A stretch of 64,000 nt of DNA from Massilia sp. Bi118 (GCF_918697865.1 NZ_CAKKMV010000001.1:186001-250000), one strand, 5' to 3'. Counted from the stretch's first letter, positions 41,202 through 51,550 are shown. Numbers and translations are program-made. Notes: generated from the letters alone by a model not told the origin.

Positions 41202-42083
41202 TCAGTGTGCGTCGGCGCCTTCTCCCCTGGCCGCTGCGGCCTGCGGCGCGGCGGCGCAGTGAGGGCAGGAGACGCCCACCACATATTCCGGCGCCAGCTG
41301 CTGGCGCGGCGTCACCACCGCGCGGCAGGCGAAGCACTGCACGGTCTCGGTCGGTTCCAGCTTCGGATTCAGGGCGGTGCGGTAGTCGAACACGAAGCAG
41401 TCGCCCGTATAGTGGTCGCCGCCGACTTCCTCGAAGTACTTGAGGATGCCGCCGTCGAGCTGGTACACGCGCTCGTAGCCGATGTTCTGCATATGGATCG
41501 CGGCCTTTTCGCAACGGATGCCGCCGGTGCAGAAGGTGACTACGGTCTTGCCCTGCAATTCATCCTTGTGCTTCGCAACGACGTCCGGGAACTCGCTGAA
41601 CTTGTCGATGCGGTAGTCGAGGGTGTTGTCGAAGGTGCCGACGTCGACTTCGAAGGCGTTGCGGGTTTCCATCATCACGACCGGCACGCCGTCGTCGTCG
41701 TGACCCTGGTCGAGCCAGCGCTTGAGCGTCTTCGGTTCCACCGAGGGTGCGCGGCCCAGTTCCGGCTTGATGAGCGGCATGCGCATGGTGATGATTTCCT
41801 TCTTGATCCGCACCAGCATGCGGCGATGCGACTGCTCGCTCGAGACGCTTTCCTTCCACTCCAGGTCGGCCAGGCGGGCGTCGCTGCGCACCCAGTCCAG
41901 GTAGCGGTCGATGTATTCGCGGGTGCCCGACAGGAACATATTGATCCCTTCCGGCGTCAGCAGCACCGTGCCCCTGAGCCCGAGCTCATTGCACAGCGCC
42001 TGGTATTGCGGGCGCAGTTCTTCGAGATTGTCGAGGGTGATGAATTTGTAGGCGGCGATGTTTACGTAGGAAGTCGTTTGCAT
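41202..42083 (-). CDS. trhO: tRNA uridine(34) hydroxylase TrhO (rhodanese-related, YceA)
   Basis: 293 residues. An N-terminal YceA domain ('[13 protein letters not shown]', '[18 protein letters not shown]') is followed by a rhodanese domain with active loop '[16 protein letters not shown]' and '[16 protein letters not shown]'. A C-terminal zinc-type region '[11 protein letters not shown]' with 'SCPHCAAAP' matches the usual TrhO tail. The enzyme uses O2 to make 5-hydroxyuridine at the tRNA wobble position. The length is normal for the betaproteobacterial form. Confidence 0.93.
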   Translation of the reverse strand: MQTTSYVNIAAYKFITLDNLEELRPQYQALCNELGLRGTVLLTPEGINMFLSGTREYIDRYLDWVRSDARLADLEWKESVSSEQSHRRMLVRIKKEIITMRMPLIKPELGRAPSVEPKTLKRWLDQGHDDDGVPVVMMETRNAFEVDVGTFDNTLDYRIDKFSEFPDVVAKHKDELQGKTVVTFCTGGIRCEKAAIHMQNIGYERVYQLDGGILKYFEEVGGDHYTGDCFVFDYRTALNPKLEPTETVQCFACRAVVTPRQQLAPEYVVGVSCPHCAAAPQAAAARGEGADAH

Positions 42084-42168
42084 GGAAGTGCTGTCGGATC
42101 AAGGCTTTAGCCCAATATTATAAGCTGCCTGATGGGTCTATTGGTCGCGGCGGATATACAAGCACAAT

Positions 42169-42273
42169 CGTCATTCCCAGCGTTGCCGGAAATGACTTCC
42201 CGCGAAGGCGGGAATCCATGCTGAGCCGGCTGAGCAGACTGCGTATGGATTCCCGCTTCCGCGGGAATGACGG
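42169..42273. repeat. dRS3-like inverted repeat between trhO and dnaE
   Basis: Units with the cores TTCCCGCGAAGGCGGGAA and ATTCCCGCTTCCGCGGGAAT (42249-42268) face each other over about 27 bases, and a degenerate third copy starts at 42169. The rest of the gap 42084-42375 shows only short promoter-like DNA for the divergent genes. Confidence 0.8.
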
Positions 42274-42375
42274 TCTTCAGGTCAACAATGAACGACGTTG
42301 GCAATTTGGCCACGCCCGTTCTTAAAAGCAATCCCAGCGCTCCCGTCCGCCGGTCCGGCGCGGTAAAATGATGGG

Positions 42376-45300
42376 ATGACATCCCCGACTTTCACCCACC
42401 TGCGCGTCCACTCCGAATACTCGATCGTCGACGGCCTGGTCCGCATCGACGACCTGGTGGCCGCCGCCGTGAAGGACCAGCAGCCGGCGCTGGCCGTGAC
42501 CGACCTGGCCAACGCCTTCGCCCTGGTCCGCTTCTATAAAGCCGCGCGTGGCAAGGGCGTCAAGCCGATCGTCGGGGTCGACGCCTGGATCACCAACGAC
42601 GAGAACCGCGACAAGCCGTTCCGCCTGCTGATCCTCTGCAAGAACAAGACCGGCTACCTGCAGCTGTGCGAGCTGCTGTCGAAAGCCTGGCTCACCAATC
42701 AATACAAGGGCAGGGCCGAGATCCGCGTCGAGTGGCTGGAAGCGCTCGCGACGTCCGTGTCGACCCTGGAGCCGGAGGTGCCGCAGGCGAACGCCCTGAT
42801 CGTCCTGTCGGGCGCCCAGTTCGGCGACATCGGCCAGGCCATCGACAACGGCGACATCGAAAAAGCGGAAGCCTGCGCGCAACGCTGGTCCCGCATCTTC
42901 CCGGGCCACTTCTATGTCGAGATCCAGCGCGCCGGCCAGCCCAACCAGGAGCAGCAGGTGCGCCATTCGGTGGCGCTGGCCGGCCGCCTGGGGCTGCCGG
43001 TGGTGGCGACCCACCCGGTGCAGTTCATCAAGAAGGAAGAATTCATCGCCCACGAAGCGCGCGTCTGTATCGCGGAAGGCGAGATGCTGGCCAACGCCAA
43101 GCGCGTGCGCCGCTTCAACGAGAACATGTGCTTCAAGTCCCAGGACGAGATGGCGGAGCTGTTCAAGGATCTGCCCGGCGCGTTGGCGAATTCGGTGGAG
43201 ATCGCCAAGCGCTGCAACGTGACCCTGGTGCTGGGCAAGCCGCAGCTGCCGAACTTCCCGACCCCGGGCATGACCATCGACGAATTCCTGGTCGCCGAAA
43301 CCAAGAGGGGCCTGGAAGAGCGCCTGCTGCAGCTGTTTCCGGACCCGGAACAGCGCGAATCGGCGCGTCCGCGCTACGAAGCGCGCCTCGAGTTCGAGAA
43401 CAACACCATCATCAAGATGAAGTTCCCGGGCTACTTCCTGATCGTGGCGGAGTTCATCCAGTGGGGCAAGAACAACGGCGTGCCGATCGGACCGGGCCGC
43501 GGTTCGGGCGCCGGCTCGCTGGTGGCCTACGCTCTCAAAATTACGGACCTCGATCCGCTGAAATACAACCTGCTGTTCGAGCGTTTCCTGAACCCGGAAC
43601 GCGTCTCGATGCCGGACTTCGACATCGACTTTTGCCAGGAAAAGCGAGAGCTGGTCATTCAGCACGTGAAGGATCTGTACGGCCGCGACGCGGTCTCGCA
43701 GATCGCCACCTTCGGTACCATGGCGGCGAAAGGCGCGATCCGCGACGTCGGCCGCGTGCTCGATTTCGGCTACAACTTCTGCGACGGCATCTCCAAGCTG
43801 ATCCCCTTCAAACCGGGTAAACCAGTGTCGATTGCCGAGGCGATCGAAGAGGAGCCGATGCTCAAGGAGCGCCTCGAGAACGAGGAAGAGGTCAAGCAGT
43901 TGCTCGACCTTGCGCAGCAGGTCGAAGGCATCACCCGTAACATCGGCATGCACGCCGGCGGCGTGCTGATCGCCCCCGGCAAGCTGACCGATTTCTGCCC
44001 GCTCTACACCCAGGGTGGCGACGCCGGCGTGGTGTCGCAGTACGACAAGGACGACGTGGAGGCGGCCGGCCTGGTGAAGTTCGACTTCCTGGGCCTGACC
44101 ACGCTGACCATCCTCGACCGCGCCGTCAACTACATCCGCGCGCTCGATCCGCAGGACGCCGGTTTCAATCTCGAAACGCTGCCGCTGACCGACCGGCCCT
44201 CGTACAAGCTGCTGACGGAGGCGAAGACCGTCGCCGTGTTCCAGCTTGAATCGCGCGGCATGCAGGGCATGCTGAAGGATGCGCGTCCCGACCGCTTCGA
44301 GGACATCATCGCGCTGGTGGCGCTGTATCGTCCGGGCCCGATGGACCTGATCCCGGACTTCTGCAAACGAAAACACGGCGAGAAGTTCGATTATCCGGAC
44401 CCGCGCACCGAGTCCATCCTGTCCGAGACCTACGGCATCATGGTCTACCAGGAGCAGGTCATGCAGATGGCGCAGATCGTCGGCGGCTACTCGCTGGGCG
44501 GCGCGGACATGCTGCGCCGCGCGATGGGTAAAAAGAAGGCCGAGGAGATGGCGGAGCACCGCGAGATATTCCGCGCCGGCGCCGCCAAGGACGGCCTGTC
44601 GACCGAGAAGGCCGACGAGATCTTCGACTTGATGGAAAAGTTCGCGGGCTACGGCTTCAACAAGTCGCACGCCGCCGCGTATGCGCTGCTGTCCTACCAC
44701 ACGGCCTACCTGAAGGTCCACCACACCGCCGCGTTCATGGCAGCCAACATGTCGCTGGCCATGGAAGACACGGACAAGATCAAGATCCTGGTCGAGGATT
44801 CGATCGACGTCTGCAAGCTGACCATCCTGCCGCCGGACGTCAACGAATCGCAGTTCCGCTTCACCCCGGAAGGCCCGCCGCGCTCCGTCACCGGCAAGCA
44901 GGTGTCGAACATCCGCTACGGCCTGGGCGGTGTGAAGGGCGCCGGCCAGGGCGCGATCGAAGCCATCATCGCGGCGCGCAACGAAGGCGGCAAATTCAAG
45001 GACCTGTTCGACTTCTGCCTGCGCGTGGACCGCAAGCAGATCAACCGCCGCACCATCGAATCGCTCATTCGGGCCGGCGCCATGGACTGCTTCGGTGTCG
45101 ACCGCGCTGTGCTGCTGGCCTCCGTCGGCTTCGCGATGGAAGCGGCCGGCCAGGCCGCCGCCGCCGCCAACCAGGTCAGCCTGTTCGGCGGCGAGGATTC
45201 CGACCTGGTGGCCCCGCCGGAATACGTGAAGGCGACGCCCTGGACCGACCGCCAGAAGCTGTCGGAAGAGAAGACCGCGCTCGGCTACTACCTGTCGGGC

Positions 45301-45870
45301 CACATGTTCGACTCCTATCAGCAGGAGGTGCGGCGCTTCGCCAAGACCAAGCTGAAGGACCTGGAACCTTCGCGCGACCCGCGCATGCTGTGCGGCGTGA
45401 TCACCGGCGTGCGCACCCAGCTGACCCAGCGCGGCAAGATCCTGATCGTGACCCTGGACGACAAGACCTCGGTGGTCGAGGTCACGATCTACAACGAGCT
45501 GCTGGAAGCGAACAAGAACATCTTCCGCGAGGACGAATTCCTGCTGGTGGTCGGCAAGGTGTCCGAGGACCGCTTCAACGGCGGCCTGCGCATCACGGCG
45601 GAAAAGGCATTCGGCATCGCCGAGGCGCGCATCCAGTACGGCCACAAGCTGGAGATGGACCTGGCCTGCACGATCAACCCGGCCAAGCTGGCCGAGATCC
45701 TGCAGCCTTATCGCCAGGACGGCGGCCTGCCGGTCAGCCTGCGCTTGACGCCGCAAGGAATTCCCTGCGTGGTGCAGCTGGGGGATGGCTGGCGGGTGGC
45801 GCCTTCGGATGAGCTCAAGTATGCGCTGGAGCTGCAGCTGGGGGCGAAGGAAGTCGCGGTCGAGTATTGA
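42376..45870 (+). CDS. dnaE: DNA polymerase III alpha subunit DnaE
   Basis: 1164 residues, the full length for DnaE1. The N-terminal PHP domain has 'LRVHSEYSIVDGLVRIDDL'. The palm carries the catalytic Asp pair in 'MPDFDIDFCQEKR', and the fingers show 'YGIMVYQEQVMQMAQIVGGYSLGGADMLRRAMGKK' and 'GYGFNKSHAAAYALLSYHTAYLK'. Helix-hairpin-helix and OB parts follow ('GVITGVRTQLTQRGKILIVTLDDKT'). It is the replicative polymerase. It stands alone, with a terminator close behind. Confidence 0.98.
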   Translation: MTSPTFTHLRVHSEYSIVDGLVRIDDLVAAAVKDQQPALAVTDLANAFALVRFYKAARGKGVKPIVGVDAWITNDENRDKPFRLLILCKNKTGYLQLCELLSKAWLTNQYKGRAEIRVEWLEALATSVSTLEPEVPQANALIVLSGAQFGDIGQAIDNGDIEKAEACAQRWSRIFPGHFYVEIQRAGQPNQEQQVRHSVALAGRLGLPVVATHPVQFIKKEEFIAHEARVCIAEGEMLANAKRVRRFNENMCFKSQDEMAELFKDLPGALANSVEIAKRCNVTLVLGKPQLPNFPTPGMTIDEFLVAETKRGLEERLLQLFPDPEQRESARPRYEARLEFENNTIIKMKFPGYFLIVAEFIQWGKNNGVPIGPGRGSGAGSLVAYALKITDLDPLKYNLLFERFLNPERVSMPDFDIDFCQEKRELVIQHVKDLYGRDAVSQIATFGTMAAKGAIRDVGRVLDFGYNFCDGISKLIPFKPGKPVSIAEAIEEEPMLKERLENEEEVKQLLDLAQQVEGITRNIGMHAGGVLIAPGKLTDFCPLYTQGGDAGVVSQYDKDDVEAAGLVKFDFLGLTTLTILDRAVNYIRALDPQDAGFNLETLPLTDRPSYKLLTEAKTVAVFQLESRGMQGMLKDARPDRFEDIIALVALYRPGPMDLIPDFCKRKHGEKFDYPDPRTESILSETYGIMVYQEQVMQMAQIVGGYSLGGADMLRRAMGKKKAEEMAEHREIFRAGAAKDGLSTEKADEIFDLMEKFAGYGFNKSHAAAYALLSYHTAYLKVHHTAAFMAANMSLAMEDTDKIKILVEDSIDVCKLTILPPDVNESQFRFTPEGPPRSVTGKQVSNIRYGLGGVKGAGQGAIEAIIAARNEGGKFKDLFDFCLRVDRKQINRRTIESLIRAGAMDCFGVDRAVLLASVGFAMEAAGQAAAAANQVSLFGGEDSDLVAPPEYVKATPWTDRQKLSEEKTALGYYLSGHMFDSYQQEVRRFAKTKLKDLEPSRDPRMLCGVITGVRTQLTQRGKILIVTLDDKTSVVEVTIYNELLEANKNIFREDEFLLVVGKVSEDRFNGGLRITAEKAFGIAEARIQYGHKLEMDLACTINPAKLAEILQPYRQDGGLPVSLRLTPQGIPCVVQLGDGWRVAPSDELKYALELQLGAKEVAVEY

Positions 45871-45876
45871 CCAGCA

Positions 45877-45908
45877 CGTCATCCCCGCGCAGGCGGGGAT
45901 CCAAGTTT
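45877..45908. repeat. single dRS3-like unit after dnaE
   Basis: CGTCATCCCCGCGCAGG followed by CGGGGATCCAAGTTTGC is nearly identical to the left arm of the element at 11175. It has no facing partner here. Confidence 0.7.
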
Positions 45909-45911
45909 GCG

Positions 45912-45946
45912 AACGCTCCCGAAACTGTTGTATCGGGAGCGTTTTT
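45912..45946 (+). terminator. terminator of dnaE
   Basis: AACGCTCCCGA pairs with TCGGGAGCGTT over a 10-base loop, followed by TTTTTAGTTTTT. Confidence 0.88.
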
Positions 45947-46048
45947 AGTTTTTGAACGTAAAAATAATCGGCATCTTTAACTTCTTGCCATCGAGTTCTC
46001 ATGCAGGTTGGCGATAAATTGGTCTAAAGCAATTTATCGAGCAAAGCC

Positions 46049-47602
46049 ATGACACTCTCCTTCCGCCAAAAACTCTTCCTTCCTCTGCTGCTGAGCCTGC
46101 TCTGCCTGCTGATCGTCTTCCTCATCGACACGCTGCACAACCGCGACGTCCGCCTGGAGGAGCGCAAGACCCAGCTGGCCAACGCCGGCCAGATGGCGGC
46201 CTCGATCGCCAGGGAATACGGCGCGCTGGCCGCCAGCCACGCGCTGCCGGAAGACGAAGCGAAGCAGCAGGCGCTGGCCCGCATCAAGGCGCTGCGCTAC
46301 GGCGAAACCGGCTACCTGGTGGTGTTCGACGGCGAGCAGGTGCTGATGCATCCGATCAAGGCCGCCCTGGTCGGCACGAAGATCAGCGCGACCCGCGATC
46401 CGCAAGGCCGCCAGGTCTACCTGGACGCGATCGCCGCCACGCAGGCGAGCCAGGATGGCGGCGGCTACACCGACTACCTGTGGGCCAAGCCGGGTTCGCA
46501 GCAGCCGGTGCCCAAGCTGACCTACACGCTGGCTTATAAACCCTGGGGCTGGAACATCATGACCGGCCTCTACGTCGACGACCTCGACCAGGCCTTCTAC
46601 CGCAAGCTGCTGGCCTCGGCGGTCTGGCTGGCGGTGATCGGCGCGGCGCTCTCCGCCGTGGTGCTGCTCCTGATCCGCAATGTCGAACGCGCGCTGGGCG
46701 GCGACCCCGGCTACGCGGTGGCGGTGGCCCAGCGCATCGCCGGCGGCGACCTCGGCGCCGAGGTCACGGTCCGCGCCGGCGACGATGCCAGCCTGATGGC
46801 GGCCATGAAAGCCATGCGCGACGCCCTGGCCGGCATCGTGACCCAGGTGCGCAGCGGCACCGACCTGATCGCGACGGCCTCGAGCCAGATCGCCAGCGGC
46901 AACCTGGACCTGTCGAGCCGCACCGAGGAGCAGGCCAGCTCGCTGGAAGAGACCGCGGCCTCGATGGAAGAATTGACCAGCACCGTCAAGCAGAGCGCCG
47001 AGAACGCGCGCCAGGCCAGCGAGCTGGCCGAATCGGCGGCCGGCGTGGCCGACCGCGGCGGCGAGGTGGTGGCGCGCGTGGTCGACACGATGGAGGCGAT
47101 CAAGACGTCGTCCGGCAAGATCGTCGACATCATCGGCGTCATCGACGGCATCGCCTTCCAGACCAATATCCTGGCGCTGAACGCGGCGGTCGAAGCGGCG
47201 CGCGCGGGCGAGCAGGGCAGGGGCTTCGCCGTGGTCGCGGGCGAGGTGCGCAACCTGGCCCAGCGCTCGGCCCAGGCAGCGAAGGAAATCAAGGAATTGA
47301 TCGGCGACTCGGTGGAAAAGGTCGGCGACGGCGCGAAGCTGGTGCTGGACGCCGGCGCCACCATGCAGGAGATCGTGTCCAGCGTGAACCGCGTCAGCAG
47401 CATGATCGCGGCGATCAGCAGCGCGACCCAGGAACAGGGCACGGGCATCGAGCACATCAACCAGGCCATCGCCCAGATGGACCAGGTGACCCAGCAGAAC
47501 GCCTCGCTGGTCGAAGAAGCGGCGGCGGCGTCGGAGGCGATGCAGGAGCAGGCGGCGAAGCTGGCGCAGACGGTGAGTGTGTTCCGGGTCACCGCCTGCT
47601 AA
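46049..47602 (+). CDS. methyl-accepting chemotaxis protein with single Cache domain
   Basis: 517 residues. It has a membrane helix at about 8-26, a periplasmic sCache_2 domain ('[25 protein letters not shown]', '[24 protein letters not shown]'), a second helix at about 190-212 and a HAMP region. The signalling hairpin carries '[26 protein letters not shown]' and the CheA/CheW tip '[43 protein letters not shown]'. There is no NWETF-type tether at the C-terminus. It senses a small, often carboxylate, ligand. It stands alone, with no che genes nearby. Confidence 0.95.
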   Translation: MTLSFRQKLFLPLLLSLLCLLIVFLIDTLHNRDVRLEERKTQLANAGQMAASIAREYGALAASHALPEDEAKQQALARIKALRYGETGYLVVFDGEQVLMHPIKAALVGTKISATRDPQGRQVYLDAIAATQASQDGGGYTDYLWAKPGSQQPVPKLTYTLAYKPWGWNIMTGLYVDDLDQAFYRKLLASAVWLAVIGAALSAVVLLLIRNVERALGGDPGYAVAVAQRIAGGDLGAEVTVRAGDDASLMAAMKAMRDALAGIVTQVRSGTDLIATASSQIASGNLDLSSRTEEQASSLEETAASMEELTSTVKQSAENARQASELAESAAGVADRGGEVVARVVDTMEAIKTSSGKIVDIIGVIDGIAFQTNILALNAAVEAARAGEQGRGFAVVAGEVRNLAQRSAQAAKEIKELIGDSVEKVGDGAKLVLDAGATMQEIVSSVNRVSSMIAAISSATQEQGTGIEHINQAIAQMDQVTQQNASLVEEAAAASEAMQEQAAKLAQTVSVFRVTAC

Positions 47603-47608
47603 TTACCT

Positions 47609-47690
47609 CGTCATTCCCGCGAAAGCGGGAATCCATACCGAGCGTCTTCGGCCAGCTCAGCATGGGCTCCCGCCTGCGCGGGGGCGACGA
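47609..47690. repeat. dRS3-like pair between the chemoreceptor and GT2 genes
   Basis: The first unit contains ATTCCCGCGAAAGCGGGAAT at 47613-47632. A diverged second unit (CTCCCGCCTGCGCGGGGGCGACG) faces it. The element lies between two convergent stop codons. Confidence 0.78.
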
Positions 47691-47705
47691 TTGCACGATC
47701 GCGGT

Positions 47706-48530
47706 TCAGGCAACGTGCTCGCGCAACCCGATCGTCGCCTGCGTGACCTTCGCCTCGGCGCGTTCCAATACGACTTTCCTGTTACTGGACTCCTGATCCC
47801 GCTGCGCCTCGCGGTGCCACAAATGGAACACCTCGGTCGCAAACGCCCCATCCTTGCGCTTCACCCCCGCGTGAAACAGGCGCACCACGAGATCCGAATC
47901 CTCGTGGCCCCATCCCGTAAAACTCTCGTCGAAGCCGTTCACGCGTTCCAGGTCGCTGCGCCAGACCGCCAGGTTGCAGCTCTTGATGCGGCGCCAGCTG
48001 AAACCCTTGCGCACGCGCCCCAGGTCGGGCCAGCGCAGCCCTAGCTGCAGGGTCTTGTTCAGGTCGCCGCGCAGGCGCCAGGCCACGCGCTTGGCCAGGC
48101 CGGACGAAGGGATGGCGATCCCCTGGTCCAGCACGCGCCGTGTCAGGCCCTCGCTCATCAGGATGCGGCTGCCTGACACCAGGCAGCCCGGCTCCGACAG
48201 GGCGCGGTGGCGGGCGATGAAGTCGCGCTGCGGAATGCAGTCGCCGTCCAGGAAGATGATGTAGTCGCCGTGCGCCGCCAGGGTGCCGCGGTTGCGCGCC
48301 ATCGCCGCGCGGAAGCCCTCGTCGGGCTGCCAGACGTGGCGCAGCGGCACCGGCGACTCCTCGGCAAGTTGTGACACAAGCTTACGCGTGTTGGCAGTCG
48401 AGCCATCATCAGCGATAATGATTTCGAAATTCTTGTCGTTCTGCATAAAACATGCCCGCACCACGGCGGCCAGCGCGTCTGGCCGGTTGTAGGTGGTGAT
48501 CACGACCGAGATTGTCTGTGCATGCCTCAT
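47706..48530 (-). CDS. family 2 glycosyltransferase (LPS core type)
   Basis: 274 residues. The GT-A fold shows in 'ISVVITTYNRPDALAAVVRACF', 'FEIIIADDGSTANTRKLV' and the DXD-type 'DYIIFLDGDCIPQRDFIARH'. The C-terminal galactosyltransferase-like segment is 'VNGFDESFTGWGHEDSDLVVRLFHAGVKRK', where 'GWGHED' is the acceptor motif of GT2/GT7-like enzymes. It is divergent from the waaL-msbA-waaF genes, with 55 bases between starts, and probably adds a sugar to the LPS core. Confidence 0.88.
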   Translation of the reverse strand: MRHAQTISVVITTYNRPDALAAVVRACFMQNDKNFEIIIADDGSTANTRKLVSQLAEESPVPLRHVWQPDEGFRAAMARNRGTLAAHGDYIIFLDGDCIPQRDFIARHRALSEPGCLVSGSRILMSEGLTRRVLDQGIAIPSSGLAKRVAWRLRGDLNKTLQLGLRWPDLGRVRKGFSWRRIKSCNLAVWRSDLERVNGFDESFTGWGHEDSDLVVRLFHAGVKRKDGAFATEVFHLWHREAQRDQESSNRKVVLERAEAKVTQATIGLREHVA

Positions 48531-48585
48531 AAGGTCCGATGTACACTGCTGTATTCAGGGGCAAGAGTATCCCACAAGAACATCA

Positions 48586-49827
48586 ATGAACAGTAATCCG
48601 ACGAATACGAGGGGACCGGCGCAAGCCTGGACCGGTTCCCTGGCCTTCCTGTTTCCGTTTCTAAGCCTCGTCACCCTGTTCGGCGTCAGTCTTGGTAGTT
48701 TCCTCTTCCTGGCCACCGCTTTGATCTCGTTCAAGCCGTGCCGTGACGCGCTGGTGCGCCATTGGCCGCAGGTGCGCTGGGTCGTGCTAGCCTTTCTGCT
48801 GCACTTCCTGTTCGTACTGGGTTGCGCCCTCGTGCGCGGAGCGAATATGAACACGGTGGAAAAGCCTGCCCGCATGTTTTTTGCGGTCACTGCGCTGGCG
48901 GCAGTTCTGGCGGCGCGGCCGCCGCGGCGCATGCTGTGGTGGGGCGTGATCGGCGGCGCGCTGGCGGCCTTGCCCTTCGTGGCCTGGCAGCGGATCGCGC
49001 TGGGCATCGAGCGTCCGGGCGGCCTGATCAATGCGATCACCTTCGGCGACCTGGCCCTGCTGCTGGCGCTGCTGTCGGTGACGGCCGCGATCGACATGCG
49101 CGACAATACGCGCCAGGCCGGCCTGGCGGCGGTGGGTGCGATTGCCGGACTGGCGGCCTCGCTGATGACCGGCAGCCGCGGCGGCTGGCTGGCGCTGGCG
49201 GTGGCGGCGCTGCTGTTCCTGCGCCATGCGCGCCTGCTTGGCGGGCTGCGCTTGCGGGTCCTGCTGGCGGCCGGGGCGGCGGTGGTGCTGGCCACCTGGT
49301 TCGTGCCGGCCAGCGGCATGCAGGGACGCTTCGACGAAGGCGTGAGCGACGTCCGCGGCTGGTTCGAGGACGGCACCGTCTTCACGCGGGTCGGCACCCG
49401 GCTCGAATTGTGGAAGGGCGCGTCCATGCTGGTGGCCGAGCATCCGCTGCTGGGCATGGATTTTTCGGCCTGCCGCGAGCGCCTGGCCGAATTTGCGCGC
49501 GAAGGCCGGCTCGATCCTGTGGTATTGACGCTGCCGCACCTGCATAATGATGCATTGCAGGAATTGGCGACGGGCGGTGCGGTCGGCTTCGCGCTGTGGG
49601 CGGCGATCCTGGCGGCGCCGCTGGTGTTCTTCATGCGCGAGCTGCGCGCCGGTGCGGGCAGCCCGCAGTCGGCAGTGGCGCTGGCAGGGGTATTGGTTGT
49701 GACCAGCTATGTGTGCTTCGGCCTGACCGAAGTGATTTTCTGGTCGATGAAAGGCAGTCTGTTTTATGCGCTCATGGTGTTCCTGCTCATGGGCTTCTGC
49801 CTGAATGCGAAAGATAAAATTGGATAA
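48586..49827 (+). CDS. waaL: O-antigen ligase family membrane protein (WaaL-like)
   Basis: 413 residues with about ten to twelve membrane helices. The Wzy_C region has 'ASLMTGSRGGWLALAVAALLFL' and a large periplasmic loop with 'RLELWKGASMLVAEHPLLGMDFSACRERL' and 'LPHLHNDALQELATGGAVG', where Arg and His match WaaL active residues. It would join a lipid-linked glycan to lipid A-core in the periplasm. A Wzy polymerase or other O-ligase cannot be excluded by sequence alone. It overlaps msbA by 23 bases. The start at 48586 is preferred by length and hydrophobic profile. Confidence 0.82.
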   Translation: MNSNPTNTRGPAQAWTGSLAFLFPFLSLVTLFGVSLGSFLFLATALISFKPCRDALVRHWPQVRWVVLAFLLHFLFVLGCALVRGANMNTVEKPARMFFAVTALAAVLAARPPRRMLWWGVIGGALAALPFVAWQRIALGIERPGGLINAITFGDLALLLALLSVTAAIDMRDNTRQAGLAAVGAIAGLAASLMTGSRGGWLALAVAALLFLRHARLLGGLRLRVLLAAGAAVVLATWFVPASGMQGRFDEGVSDVRGWFEDGTVFTRVGTRLELWKGASMLVAEHPLLGMDFSACRERLAEFAREGRLDPVVLTLPHLHNDALQELATGGAVGFALWAAILAAPLVFFMRELRAGAGSPQSAVALAGVLVVTSYVCFGLTEVIFWSMKGSLFYALMVFLLMGFCLNAKDKIG

Positions 49828-51550
49828 CCGTATCATCATCAAGCGCCTCTGGGCGATCCTGAAACCCTATCGCGGGCGCGCCTTCATGGCGCTGCTGGCG
49901 ATGGCGCTGACGGCGTCCACCCAGCCGCTGGTGGCTAATGCCTTGAAGCTGCTGATGGACGAAGGCTTCCGCGAGACCCCGGGCTTTTCCCTGTGGTGGA
50001 TCCCGGGCGTGCTGGTGTCGCTGTTCGTCCTGCGCGGCATCGGCACCTTCGCCACCGCCTACTACAACAACTGGGTGCTCAGCCGGATGACCAACGACCT
50101 GCGCGCGATGGCCTTCGCGCGCGTGCTGCGCCTGCCGGTCGCGCGCTTCCACCAGGAGTCGACCGGCAAGATCATCAACACCGTAGTGGCCGACGTGCGC
50201 CAGGTGGTGGACATGATCCAGTCCGTGTTCGTCGCTTTCGTGCGCGACACGCTGGTCGTGGCCGGCCTGCTGGCCTACCTGCTTTACCTGAACTGGAAGC
50301 TGACCCTGGTGGCGATCGTGGTCGTGCCGCTGACCGCGGTGATCGTGCGCACCACCAGCAAGCGCCTGCGCCAGCTGAACCGCGAGAACCAGCGCGTCAC
50401 CGCCGAGATGACCCAGGTGGTCGAGGAAGCGGCGCGCGGCCACCAGGTGATCCGCGTGTTCTCCGGCGAACGCTACGAGAGCCGCCGCTTCTTCCTGCGC
50501 GCCGAGGCCCTGCGCGGCTTCTCGCAGCGCATGACGGTGGCCTTCGCCGCCACCACCCCGGTGACCCAGGTCGCGACCTCGCTGGCGCTGTCGCTGGTGG
50601 TGGTACTGGCGCTGCGCGCCGGCATGAGCTCGGGTGAATTCACCGCTTTCGTCGCGGCGATGCTGATGCTGCTGACGCCCCTGAAGGCGCTGGCCGAAGT
50701 CAACGGCCCGATGCAGCGCGGGATCGCCGCCGCCGAAACCGTGTTCCAGCTGATCGACGAACCGGTCGAACACGACCCCGGCACCCGCACGCTCGGCCGC
50801 ACCCAGGGCCAGGTGCGCTTCGAGAACGTCGCCTTCCGCTACCCGAACGCGCAGATGCAGGCGCTGGATGGCGTCTCGCTGGACGTCAAGCCCGGACAGA
50901 CCGTGGCCCTGGTCGGCATGTCGGGCGGCGGCAAGTCGACCTTCGTGAACCTGGTCGCGCGCTTCTATGAGCCGCAAAGCGGCCGGATCCTGCTGGACGG
51001 CGTGCCTTACCAGGACATCACGCTGCCCAGCCTGCGCGCACAGCTGGCGCTGGTGAGCCAGAACGTGGTGCTGTTCGACGACACCCTGAAAGCCAACATC
51101 GCCTACGGCGCCGAGCAGGTCGACTACGCGCGCCTGGCGGGAGCGATCAAGGCGGCCCACCTGGACGACGTGGTGGCGCGCCTGCCGGAAGGCGTCGAGA
51201 CCGACATCGGCGAGAACGGCATGCGCCTGTCCGGCGGCCAGCGCCAGCGCGTGGCGATCGCCCGCGCGATCTACAAGGATGCGCCTATCCTGATCCTCGA
51301 CGAAGCCACCTCGGCTCTCGACAACGAATCCGAGCGCGCCGTGCAGGCCGCCCTCGATACGCTGATGGCCGGCCGCACCACTTTCGTGGTCGCGCACCGC
51401 CTGTCGACCATCGAGCGCGCCGACCTCATTGTCGTGATGGAGCAGGGCCGCATCGTCGAGCAGGGCACGCACGAGGAACTGCTGGCCCGGAGCGGCACCT
51501 ACGCCAACCTGTACCGCCTGCAGTTCACGACCCCGGTGGAAGCGGTATGA
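49805..51550 (+). CDS. msbA: lipid A export ABC transporter MsbA
   Basis: 581 residues. A six-helix membrane domain (about 15-310) carries 'LPVARFHQESTGKIINTVVADVRQVVDMIQ', typical of MsbA. The ATPase has Walker A 'VGMSGGGKSTFVNL', 'LVSQNVVLFDDTLKANIAYG', signature 'LSGGQRQRVAIARAIYKDAPILILDEATSALD' and switch 'FVVAHRLSTI'. It works as a homodimer that flips lipid A-core across the inner membrane. It sits between an O-antigen ligase and the heptosyltransferase II gene, overlapping each by a few bases. Confidence 0.94.
   Translation: MRKIKLDNRIIIKRLWAILKPYRGRAFMALLAMALTASTQPLVANALKLLMDEGFRETPGFSLWWIPGVLVSLFVLRGIGTFATAYYNNWVLSRMTNDLRAMAFARVLRLPVARFHQESTGKIINTVVADVRQVVDMIQSVFVAFVRDTLVVAGLLAYLLYLNWKLTLVAIVVVPLTAVIVRTTSKRLRQLNRENQRVTAEMTQVVEEAARGHQVIRVFSGERYESRRFFLRAEALRGFSQRMTVAFAATTPVTQVATSLALSLVVVLALRAGMSSGEFTAFVAAMLMLLTPLKALAEVNGPMQRGIAAAETVFQLIDEPVEHDPGTRTLGRTQGQVRFENVAFRYPNAQMQALDGVSLDVKPGQTVALVGMSGGGKSTFVNLVARFYEPQSGRILLDGVPYQDITLPSLRAQLALVSQNVVLFDDTLKANIAYGAEQVDYARLAGAIKAAHLDDVVARLPEGVETDIGENGMRLSGGQRQRVAIARAIYKDAPILILDEATSALDNESERAVQAALDTLMAGRTTFVVAHRLSTIERADLIVVMEQGRIVEQGTHEELLARSGTYANLYRLQFTTPVEAV

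Noticed and set aside
42322..46002. A 1226-codon open frame on the minus strand opposite dnaE
   Set aside because: It mirrors dnaE exactly. The translation is rich in His, Gln, Arg and Val with no domain, as expected for the antisense of a high-GC gene.
8632..47690. The repeated palindromes as a CRISPR array
   Set aside because: Copies are dispersed between genes, not in regular tandem with spacers, and no cas genes are present.
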